Shown one piece after another: positions 54,808 through 64,000 of a stretch of DNA of 64,000 nucleotides. Within the stretch, counting starts at the first letter, position 1; every line of letters begins with the position of its first letter. The position numbers were made by a program, and so were the translations under genes. A model generated the notes under the pieces. The model ran no database searches, was not told the DNA's origin, and saw only the letters and a list, made by a program, of their open reading frames with translations. The DNA comes from Caenorhabditis remanei (Eukaryota > Nematoda > Chromadorea > Rhabditida > Rhabditidae), in assembly GCF_010183535.1 (NCBI RefSeq), contig NC_071332.1:20770001-20834000 (forward strand), in the 5' to 3' direction.

Positions 54808-54859
54808 TGGCTCAGTGGTTGTGTTGCGGTGCGTCGCTGGAGAGGTTTTTGGTTCGACC
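54808..54859 (+). repeat. tRNA-like SINE head
   Basis: A-box-like TGGCTCAGTGG (54808-54818) and B-box-like GGTTCGACC (54851-54859), spaced 32 bases apart as in tRNA genes. Flanks do not form an acceptor stem, so a functional tRNA is unlikely; a tRNA-derived SINE is the better reading. Confidence 0.45.
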
Positions 54860-55028
54860 TTCTCGCTGGTCTTATTTTTTGTTTTCTTTTTAACTCGGCT
54901 CAAAATTGTCGTAGAACCTTCATCTTACTACCATTCGAAAGGTAATGAAATGCTGCTTGCTTGGTCACATAAATTAGAAAAATGCTCATAACTTGCTTCA
55001 AAATGGTCGTAGCAATCTGATTCAAAGC

Positions 55029-55097
55029 TTGCTGAGCACTGCGCAAGGGGCGAAGCCCCTTCTAGCGGAGCCCGCCGGGAGGCGGGGGACGCTAGTC
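55029..55097. repeat. GC-rich module, copy 1
   Basis: CTTGCTGAGCACTGCGCA, then GGGGCGAAGCCCCTTCTAGC, then GGAGCCCGCCGGGAGGCGGG and GGACGCTAGTC. The first part can form a GGGGCGAAGCCCC hairpin. The second copy is at 56431-56500. Confidence 0.6.
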
Positions 55098-56181
55098 GCC
55101 CCCTCTCTTTAAATCCGATAGGTATGAGGTGGGCGATTTCGGTGGGCGGAGCTTCGCCAAAAGTGTCGAATGGTCTGTCAAAAACTTTGAGTCGCACTCA
55201 TTTTTTGAATAACTTTTTTCGTTGTAGAGATTTTCAAAAAATTCTTTTTCGTTTGTTTTTGAAAACTTAATACGGATGTGGCGACTGTCAGGGGATAGAT
55301 TTGGAGCATTTGGGAGAGAGTTATGAGCACAAAAGTAAAAACAACTTTTTTTGCTCAAATAAATGGCTTGAGAAATTCACGATTTCCGCCGTTTCCTACT
55401 TCGTACGGCTTCAGCTTTGAACATTTCTGGGGGATTTTTTGAACTTAAGATCTCTGAAAATCTGGCTATCGAGACATATAAAAATTATTCACAAATCTGT
55501 GAAAATATGATTTATGGCCATAAAAGAAAGGAAACGACTTTTTTTCTCAAAATTTTCACTTTCCTTCTTATTTCTCGAGTTGTTTTGAACCGAGAGCTTT
55601 GAAATTTGGTAGAGTTATGTAACTGGGGATGGCGGAAGTGACTAAAAAAACAGATTTCAAATTGGAGATGATGCATTCGAGTTATACTCAAAAAACAGTC
55701 AAAAAATGAGCAATTATCGATCGATCCCCCTTTTTCTGCCCAAAACTTTGACCGGCTGTAACTCGCTCAGTTTTGAAAATTTTCAGGATCCGAAAAAAAG
55801 GAAATGTGTAGAAAAAAAATCTCTATCGATCCATGTAAAATTCAATATACTTTTAGCTGATAAAGCTTTCAGAAAACCGGATTTTGTGATTTTCGCGGTT
55901 TTTCGGTCATGTTGGGATTTTTTCTATTCGCTGTCCTGGGGACTGGATCCACTGAATCGTTCTGGATTTTTGACACCGATCTAAACTTTCGGAGATCTAA
56001 TGGAACCAAAAAGTCCGATCAAAAAATATTGACACCGGACGATTCTGTGGAGAAACCTGAATCTCCACTGACATTTTTTTCGAATACACTGACCATTTTG
56101 TCATTGTATGTGTCATTGTACTGCTGCGAGGATCTCCCCTCTTTTCTATTCTCTCCATGACCACGTTTTTCTGTGCACAAG

Positions 56182-56235
56182 TGGCGCAGTGGAAGAGGGC
56201 GGGGGTGAGAATCGGTGGGCTGGGGGTTCGAAACC
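56182..56235 (+). repeat. tRNA-like SINE head
   Basis: A-box-like TGGCGCAGTGG (56182-56192) and B-box-like GGTTCGAAACC (56225-56235). No acceptor-stem pairing with the flanks. Followed about 200 bases later by the second GC-rich module, the same order as at 54808 and 55029. Confidence 0.5.
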
Positions 56236-56430
56236 TTCTTATTCGTTTTTGTTTTTTTTGTTTTTGTATGAACTTTCTAAATGAATATGAAAAGAAATAT
56301 TGTAAAAATTTCGAATGTTCTGATCGAATACGGGGAAAATAGTATCAGTCGGTGTGTCTGTTTTGAATTCAAAAGCTGGACGTTCTTCCATTTTTCTTCA
56401 AATCGAGCAAGCTAATTTTTGAATTTAAAA

Positions 56431-56500
56431 CTTGCTAAGCACCGCACACGAGGCGCAGCCGAGTACTGCGGAGCCCGCCGGGAGGCGGGGGACGCTAGTC
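56431..56500. repeat. GC-rich module, copy 2
   Basis: CTTGCTAAGCACCGCACACG, then GGCGCAGCCGAGTACTGCGG and the block AGCCCGCCGGGAGGCGGGGG, ACGCTAGTC, identical in its second half to copy 1. It ends exactly where lectin/VWA flank sequence resumes. Confidence 0.6.
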
Positions 56501-56811
56501 TTGTGAATCAAATCCATCTGGACAAAGTGGAGAAGACTTTGTGTGTTGTTGTGCATAAATAAGAAGAAATATTAAAATGAATTTCATTATGAAACAAATA
56601 TATTTATAATTCTCTTATCGTTGATGATATAATCCTATTCCATTGATAAGAAACAATAACTTTCGAAATTCCACATTGTATGCTTTTATATTCAACCGCT
56701 GCAACTTGAATATTAAAATTAAAATGGTTTGAAAGTTTTTATTGAATATTTCAACTTTGATTGAGATTAAAAAAACATGTCACAGTCTCATTCACCTGAA
56801 GAGAATAAGTT

Positions 56812-58428
56812 TCAATCATTATAAGGAACCCATAAGTCCACCGCTCTGAAATTGAATTTTATTCGGATCTGTTTCAAAATTTTACTCACTTCTCACTGTA
56901 TATCCTGATCTGAAGAACTTCAGTTGTTTCTCCTAGAAATTCATATTGAAGTGTCATGTCATAAGGGATTGCATCTAATGTATATGGCCCTTTTTGGGTA
57001 TATGTAGTGTTTCCCTGAAATAAAGAGTGAATTCAAATTTAAAAAAAATACATTTGTAGTTACAAAATCAATATGTGACTCAACAGTCTCTTCAAACGAT
57101 CCCGAAATAATCAATGATCCTGCATCAGACCAAGTTAAGTGGACCATCCTAAATGTGTCTAGGAATCCTGGAATACAAATAATTAATAAAGTCAGAAATT
57201 GTAAAGTTACCGATAGAAGCTCACCATGGTCCTGTAGAGTCATGCAAATGTAATAATATCCAACCAGCGGAGAATTGAAAATTGGAAGAGCCACAGTTCC
57301 AGATTTTATAACTACCGCATTTACTGAATACACCAAATATGAAGGCCAAATCGATGGCAGCCAAAAGGGAGACTGACGCAAAATTAAAATTTTGGAAATT
57401 AGACGAATGATTCATACCTCTTGAATCCAATCATCTTCCGTGAAAATACAGAGTCCATTAGTTTCGCTTGCCAATCTGTACATTTGTTCTGATGACGACC
57501 CACCAAATGAGTTATTAGATACAACTAATGTGACATGAGCATGATATTTCTTGAGCTTGGATACTAAGTCATATATATAGGTTTCTGCAGGAAGGCGTTT
57601 CGTAAGAATGAAAAGAGTTGCTCCACAATGTGTCACGTCCAAATTGAAGAAGAACTGAAACACATACAAGTACATTATTTTGTAATAATATAACCTACAT
57701 CAATAATATCCAATACAGCACTACCCTCTGATGGGTCTTTGATCGATTCTGTTGAATTCGGAAGACCGCTCAATAAAGCGCCATATATTACACTGTATGA
57801 AATAACTCAATTCAATTTAATTGCCTCACTAACCTGAAACTGTCACTTGAAATTAATGTCTCAATATCTTGATTCAAGTTGTTCACCATGTCAAATCGTC
57901 CTAAAGCGTAGGTTTCAAAAAAGAAATTTGAGTTCTCTGAAATGGAATTCCAGGTATTCAAGACTTGAACTGCTGTGAGATCATTCGAGTATGCAAAGAA
58001 AAATGTAGCCTTCTGATTTGGTGAGCAATCAGTATGGTCTAAAAATAAAAAAGATTTTCAGATACGGATAGGAACTCACCGAAAGGATTTGTCGTAGTGG
58101 AAGAAGAATGTGAGTGAGGTGTTGTATCAGTTTTTGTTGTTGGTGCAGAAATAGTTTTTGAAGTAGTAGTCGTGGTTTCCACATAATCATTGTGACTATT
58201 TGGTAGAAAAACAATGAGGAAAACAGGCGTTAAAATCACAGAAACTACTATAAAACTGAAAACTCCAAGGAATATAATTTTATGCAATCTATTTTTCATG
58301 ATAAAGGATGCAATTCTTGAGAAATATGGTTCTCTGAAAAAACAGTTAACTGAATAAAACATTGTATTGAAGACAAATAAAACTAACTGTTCAGATTCAT
58401 CATAAGATTCTGGAATTTGAGAAGTCAT
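56812..58428 (-). CDS. Type II membrane VWA-like protein (subfamily b)
   Basis: ATG 58428: MTSQIPESYDESEQ, an in-frame intron, EPYFSRIASFIMKNRLHK, TM (IIFLGVFSFIVVSVILTPVF), stalk (TTTTTSKTISAPTTKTDTT), then CSPNQKATFFFAYSNDLTAV, core CGATLFILTKRLPAETY, HVTLVVSNNSFGG, ETNGLCIF, SPFWLPSIWPSYLVYSVNAV, YYYICMTLQDHG, FLDTFRMVHLTWSDAG, GNTTYTQKGPYTLD, LQIRIYSEK and AVDLWVPYND ending at 56812. The C-terminal half is the closest relative of the gene at 41100-43093, while its tail and TM match those of the next gene upstream: another stem/head swap. Confidence 0.77.
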
Positions 58429-58789
58429 AACTGGAACGCAATTTCAAGCACGAAGTACAAGTATCAATGATGTTTTTATAATCAATTTCTTCCGCTGTAA
58501 TCCCCACGGGAAGAAAAAGTCGTGACCGCCCAAGTTGTTCTCATTGGAATTGTGCATGAAGATTGTGCAAAAAAAATCATCGAATTTCAGTTATCCCGAT
58601 TCTGGCAGAGAAAAGCAACGATACAGAAAAATGTAATAGAAAAACATAATTTTTAATTCATATTACATTTTCCACATATACAGAACTTAGTGCCTCTCTT
58701 CGTCATAATAGGATTATGCCTTTACAACGGACAATAAAAATGTAAGTATTACTATTGTAGAGTTCTTTTTTCTGCTCCATGATTGCAAG

Positions 58790-60329
58790 TCAATTGATGT
58801 ATGGAACCCAGAAGTCGACGGCTCTGAAATCAACATGTATTTCAAGTGAAGTACTGGCAGCTAATTGTTTTTACCTAACACTGTATATTCTGATCTGAAG
58901 AATATTGATTTCGTCATCTGAGTACTCGAATCCAAGTGTCATGCTATAAGGGACATCATCCAATGTGTACGGCCCTTTTCTGATGTACGTAGTTTCACCC
59001 TAAAACTTTGATATCATCTCTTGGAACACAAATATTATGTTACATATATAGCAGCATGTGATTCCACAGTTTCTTCAAGGAATCCTGAACTTGATGAGTC
59101 CCTGTTGTTCCATTTTAAATGAACCATTTTGAATTTGCCCAAGCCGCCTACAATTTCAGTTGTCAGCAAAATAACGAGTTTTAATAATACCATGGTCTTG
59201 GAGAGTCATGCAAATGTGGTAGTCTCCTTCCAACGGAGCATTGAAGACTGGAAGAGTGACAGATCCGGTTGATCTGACTTCAGCTGCTACTGAATAAACC
59301 AAGTATAAAGGCCAAATTGATGGTAGCCAAGTTGTGGTCTTAAATAGGATTTTTTCAGTTTAAAATGATCTCTCTTACATTTTGAAACATATGATCTTCC
59401 GCAAATACACAAAATCCATTAGTTTTTGTTGCCAACGTGTACAATACCTGTTGATTCATTCCACCGGAAGGTTTTTCTGATACCACGAACGTGATTGAAA
59501 TGTGAAACTTTTCTAGTAATAGCACTAAATCAGAGACATCCGTATCATTAGGAAGTCGTTTAACCAAAAAGAACATTTTTGCACCGCAATGGGCTATATC
59601 AAACAGGAAGAAAAACTTAAAATGTAGATTTTAGGAGAAACCATGACAGACTTTACCCGAATGCACGATAAAATATTACTTCCAAAATAATAACTTGGAT
59701 AGGACTCTGTTGCCTTTGGGAGATCACTTTTGATGCCGTCTTCAATAGCCCTAAAAATAAAACGATTGAAAAAAACAGGAATGTTCTCAACTACTTGAAG
59801 TTACTGGAATAATAACTATAGATAAAATTCGAGTTCACATCAAATCGAGCGTATGAATATATATCATAGGAGTTTCGAAAGTTAGTTATGAGAGTGTGCG
59901 ACGTGTTCAAAACTTGATCGGGTGTCAGATCATTGGAATACGCAAAGTAAAAGGTTGAATTCTGATTTGGTGAGCAATCAGTACGGTCTAAAACATCAAA
60001 AATTATTTTTAGATACGGATAGTAACTCACCAAAAGGGTTTGTCGTAGTGGAAGAAGAATGTGAGGGAGTCGTGGTTTCAAAAGAATCGCTGTGACTTTT
60101 CGGGAGAAAAACAATGAGAAGAACTGTAGTTAAGATCACAGAAAATATTATAAAACTGATAACTCCAAGGAATATCATTTTACGAAATCTATTTTTCATG
60201 ATAATGGATGTGATTCTAGAGGAATATGGTTCTCTGAAATAAAAATTAACTTAAGACAAAGCAGCATATTCAGAAAAAGAAAACTAACTGTGCAGGTTCA
60301 TCACAAGATTCTGGAATTCGTGAAGTCAT
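58790..60329 (-). CDS. Type II membrane VWA-like protein (subfamily b, variant)
   Basis: MTSRIPESCDEPAQ, EPYSSRITSIIMKNRFRK, TM (MIFLGVISFIIFSVILTTVL), a very short stalk (ETTTPSHSSSTTTNP), then CSPNQNSTFYFAYSNDLTPD, ARFDVNSNF, core CGAKMFFLVKRLPNDTDVSD, HISITFVVSEKPSGG, KTNGFCVF, TTWLPSIWPLYLVYSVAAEV, YHICMTLQDHG, GETTYIRKGPYTLD, ILQIRIYSV and AVDFWVPYIN ending at 58790. The core has DTDVSD as in subfamily a, within a subfamily-b frame. Exons are open and junctions canonical. Confidence 0.77.
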
Positions 60330-60833
60330 AACTAGGATACAATTTCAAACATGAAGAGCAAACATTAATGATATTTCTATAATTAATTTCTTCCGCTATA
60401 ATCTTCACGGGGAGATGAAATTGTGACAGCCCAATTTGTTGACATGACTCATTGAAATTGTGAATAGTCTTTTATCTCTGCTTGGGGTGTTATGTCTTCC
60501 GAGATCACTGATGATCCAATTATTACAACGGTGGTAAAATTTTTGGTACGTGCTATAAAACTTTATAGTTTGTACTTGCAAAAATGCATCAAACGTCGCA
60601 TTTGTTATTCCAGTTCTGGCAGAGAATAAACAGAGAAAAGCAAAGATACAGAAAAATAATAATTGTTGATTTATTCGTCACATTTTTCACATAATCTTTA
60701 AACACTGCACTTAGTGCCTGTTTTCGTCATAATAGCATTATATCACTAATACAATAAAAAAACTATAATTATTGTGATGCAGTTTTCATACTGTACTTCT
60801 TCAAGTTGTCTTTTTCTGCTCCTTGATTGCAAG

Positions 60834-62561
60834 TCAATTGATGTATGGAACCCAGAAATCGACGGCGCTGAAATCAACATAAATTTCAAGTTAAGTAATA
60901 ACAGTTATTGGTTTTACCTAACACTGTATATTCTGATCTGAAGAATATTGATTTCGTAATCCGAATACTCAAATCCAAGTGTCATATTATAAGGGAGAAC
61001 ATATAATGTGAACGGCCCTTTTTTGGTATACGTGGTTTCTCCCTAAATCTTTGATTTTATCTCATGTAATACAAATGTTATGTTACATATGTGGCTGCAT
61101 GTGATCCCAAAGTTTCTTCGAGAAACCCTGACCCTGAATTTAAAATTTCCCTGCTCTTCCATTCCAAATGAACCATTCTGAATTTGTCTAAGTCTCCTAC
61201 AATTTCAGTTGTCAGCAAAATCACGGATTTAAATGATACCATGGTCCTGTAGAGTCATGCAAATGTAATAGTCTCCGACCAATGTAGCATTAAAGACAGG
61301 AAGAATGACAGATCCGGTTGATCTGACTATTGCGTTGACTGAATAAACCAAATATAAAGGCCATATTGATGGTAACCAAGTTGGGGTCTTAAATAGGATT
61401 TTTTTCAGAGTCTAAAATGATCTCCCACACCTCCTGGAACATATCATCTTCCGCAAATATACATAATCCATTAGTTTTTGTTGCCAACGTGTTCAATACC
61501 TGTTGATTCATACCACCGGAAGGTTTTTCGGATACCACAAACGTGATAGAAACGTGAAATTTTTCCAGTAAAGGCACTAAATCAGAGACATCGGTATCAT
61601 TAGGAAGACGTTTGACCAAAAACAACAGTTTTGCCCCGCAACGGGTTATATCACTATTGAAGACTAACTGAAACATGTCGATTTTTGAAGAAACAATGTC
61701 AGATTTTACCTGAATACACGATAAAATATTGCTTCCAATATAATAACTCGGGAAGGACTCTGCTGCATTTGGGAGATCACTTTTAATGTCGTTTTCAATA
61801 TCCCTGAAAATACAACGCTCAAAAAACCGTGTTAGTTTCTGAATTACTCGATGCTACTGGAATAAGCGTGATTCTTGAAATCCGAATTTACATCAAATCG
61901 ACCGTATGAATATATATCATAATTTGAGCTTTGCAAGTTCTCTTTGAGATTGTACCACGTGTTAAGAACTTGATCAGGTGTCAGATCATTCGAATATGCA
62001 AATATCAACGTCGTCGCATCTTTTGGAGAACAATTTGCGCTTTCTATAAACTATTCATTTTTCTTTCTCTTGAATAAAAGAGATTTTAAAAATCCAAATA
62101 GAATTCCTTACCATTCATAGGTCCTGCCGTTGGTGTTGGTAACGTAGAACCAATAGAAATGTTTTTATGTTTTTTGTCCAAATGAATAATCAGAAAGAAG
62201 AAGAATAGGAAAAACGCAGCAAAAACAACTAGGTTTACTAATGCGATCAGCATTAGTTTACGGAATCGATTGGTCACTGTGTATCGGAGAATTCCAAAGT
62301 GACGTTGCTTGCTGGGACACGAAATAAATTAGAAAAAGATATAGGAGGACTCACTCTACTACTCCAAACTCTGGTGGTGGGTTGGTGTCAATTATTTCTA
62401 CAGTAATTGATTCTTCATTTGTTCCGGGAGCTGATGAACCAGAAGCAGAATCATTGGAGATGGTACCTGATTATTAAAATTAAACAGACAAAAGATCAAA
62501 TTCTCTTACCACCTCTATGAGATTGAAGTTCTGCATGCATATTTTTTATTCTTGATATCAT
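60834..62561 (-). CDS. Type II membrane VWA-like protein (subfamily b, variant)
   Basis: MISRIKNMHAELQSHRG, tail exon (SASGSSAPGTNEESITVEII), KQRHFGILRYTVTNRFRK, TM (LVNLVVFAAFFLFFFFLIIH), minimal stalk (TLPTPTAGPMNG), then CSPKDATTLIFAYSNDLTPD, GRFDVNSDF, core CGAKLLFLVKRLPNDTDVSD, HVSITFVVSEKPSGG, KTNGLCIF, TPTWLPSIWPLYLVYSVNAI, YYICMTLQDHG, FLEETLGSHAA, GETTYTKKGPFTLY, ILQIRIYSV and AVDFWVPYIN ending at 60834. Stem matches the gene at 38203-40246; head matches the neighbour at 58790-60329. Confidence 0.77.
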
Positions 62562-63149
62562 TACAGAAATAAGACCAAAATGTGGCAAAGGAAAGTGTAA
62601 TACCTTTCGCCAGTTCCTGTTCGGTTAGATAACATACAGTGACTTATAGTTTCATCAAATGGGCGATCATAGATGCTTCTTCCCTTGTGAATTATAGCGG
62701 AAGAAATGTATTATAAAAACACAATTAATACTACTACCTCGTGTACATAGCTGTAGATGAACTAACTAGCACAAACTATTTTTATAATTAAATATCTATC
62801 TACGATGAAAAATCTGCTTTGTAAAATTTCATCCTTTGTTTTCTTCAGTTTCCTCACTTTTACTCATCCGGACGGAAGTTTTCCTTCTAATCTTTACCAC
62901 AAGAAACAAATACCATAATTCTAAAAGTCTTTCCAGAAAAATGGATTTCGACACATACACAACTGGAATATAATGTTCAAGACAATTGTCATGTGCTGTA
63001 GTTTTAGGTGAGTAAAACTCTTATGGCTCGATAGAATCAGTTCTTGCAGTATTATGAAGGAAGGAGTCGAATTCAACACTGTAAAGTATTGATCCATTAG
63101 AAGCAAATGTTGCTTTGAGTCTTTTTAATGTAGGTTACACATATACTAA

Positions 63150-63464
63150 ATGAACAAAACGTGTTTTGTCCAAAGGGAGTCAGTCTTTGGAACAACGATC
63201 AATATGGTCTTTATACTATTCAATTCTCTATTGGTCTGAGGCTATCAAATTTGCATGCCTCTACAGCTTCATGGAATCTTCAAAAGTTCTGACTACATAT
63301 ACCAGAGATGGACTACATAAATCGAATGCAGTAATTTATCTAGAATCTACAGTGTCCAGTGAGTGAAACTTTGAACTAACTTTTAAACTTTTTGTTTCAG
63401 AAGGATCTTCAGTGGACTTCTGGATTCCTTATGATGATATGATGATCAATGCATTTTTCAGATA
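63150..63464 (+). pseudogene. 3'-end relic of a VWA-like gene
   Basis: It resembles the C-terminal exons of the gene at 41100-43093: YSILYWSEAIKFACLYSFME corresponds to sequence for FNSPLVGYYICMTLQDHG with frame changes, then CTACAGTGTCCAGTGAGTGA (donor), an acceptor, and VDFWIPYDD. Frameshifts and a missing core make it a pseudogene. Confidence 0.6.
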
Positions 63465-63681
63465 AAATATTAGTGTTGGTAATCGTAGCAGGTTTTTCAG
63501 TAAAATGTTTAAAATTAAATGAAAGTTTTTCTGTAATAGTTCTTGAGAGCTCCTTTGATGGTTAATGGTTCTCTTTGAACCTGTGATAATTTCAACCATT
63601 AGAAAATAAACTTTCATTGAATAACGTTTTATTTCAGTATTGTTTAAATAAGGTTCATTTCCTCTAAGCGATTCTTCAAAT

Positions 63682-64000
63682 ATGCCATTTTTAATTTCAC
63701 GTATCTCACAAATTTATACTGAAAGGCAAGCCAGATTGGGTTAGTTGTTTATAACTTTTTATTATTTGCTAAAAATGTTTTCAGAAGCACTGCAAAATGA
63801 CAGTCAACAAATCAGTTCACTTCCATCGTCGTCATCTTCTCTCAACGCCCATACTGTCGATAACTCTAGAAATAAGTCTCATTCTGTAAAGAAAATGAAT
63901 ATAATTTCTCGTGTTCAAAAAATATATGCAGATCGGCAAGCCAGACTGAGTACAGTTTCCAATTAAATCAAATTATAATTTTCACTTATTTCAGATGCTT
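63682..64000 (+). CDS. 5' end of a further VWA-like gene (partial, runs off the window)
   Basis: ATG 63682: MPFLISRISQIYTERQARL, donor GGTTAG at about 63738, then exon 63786 on: EALQNDSQQISSLPSSSSSL, SRNKSHSVKKMNIISRVQKI, YADRQARL, donor about 63952, and the next exon starts after TTTCAG at 63995. The second exon repeats the ISRI..IY..RQARL motif of the first. It matches the 5' end of the gene at 41100-43093, whose first exon has decayed. Downstream VWA-like exons are presumed outside the window. Confidence 0.65.

Larger units (their letters stand above)
53760..56500. repeat. Repeat desert with SINE-like and GC-rich modules
   Basis: Long stretch without a supported gene, made of diverged repeats rich in TTTGAAAATTTTCAG and TAACTCG-type motifs. 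It includes two tRNA-like heads and two copies of a GC-rich module, annotated separately. It separates the plus-strand cluster from the minus-strand VWA-like genes. Confidence 0.5.

Noticed and set aside
54637..54991. Overlapping open frames in the repeat desert
   Set aside because: They overlap the tRNA-like SINE head and have no conserved domain; treated as repeat sequence.
56182..56235. Functional tRNA gene
   Set aside because: A and B boxes are present but the flanks do not pair as an acceptor stem and no anticodon loop is convincing.

Overview
The window is nuclear DNA of a Caenorhabditis-type nematode. Evidence: AT-rich sequence, many 42-60 bp introns with GTAAG donors and TTTTCAG acceptors, expanded C-type lectin-like (CTLD) genes, a C6-domain family, and nested young DNA transposons. 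I cannot name the species. All gene models were spliced by eye.

Layout. 1-11.5 kb: three tandem C6-domain secreted genes (+ strand; about 4.7, 7.2 and 9.4 kb) with relics of more copies, a two-CTLD lectin gene at 2.4 kb, a LINE reverse-transcriptase fragment and MITEs. 11.5-18.5 kb: lectin relics, one intact membrane-anchored double-CTLD lectin (14.2-16.0 kb, -) and two tandem secreted double-CTLD lectins (-). 18.5-31 kb: minus-strand genes for type II membrane proteins made of cytoplasmic tail, one transmembrane helix, Ser/Thr stalk, von Willebrand A-like (VWA-like) domain and C-terminal beta-rich module. 31-36 kb: three minus-strand genes for membrane-anchored mucin-like proteins without a lectin domain. 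36-44 kb: relics plus two divergent VWA-like genes. 44-53 kb: a plus-strand inverted copy of the mucin/VWA block. 53-56.5 kb: repeat desert with SINE-like sequences. 56.8-62.6 kb: three more VWA-like genes (-). 63-64 kb: a relic and the 5' end of another gene.

The locus looks like a birth-and-death cluster of cell-surface and secreted recognition proteins. Cytoplasmic tail, TM/stalk, CTLD, VWA-like and mucin exons recur in different combinations. Many genes share a promoter box, TGATAACRCTAATCC (a GATA site fused to a TAATCC homeodomain-type site), so co-expression, plausibly intestinal, is likely. Family roles (pathogen response, glycan or particle recognition) are inference.

Most unusual object: a 1.8-kb foldback DNA transposon (21432-23253, perfect 8-bp target duplication) inside an intron of a VWA-like gene. 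Its arms are CGTCC minisatellites, and its centre carries three open, spliceable exons that read as most of a galectin carbohydrate-recognition domain. It appears to be a captured lectin exon set carried by a mobile element and landed inside another recognition gene.
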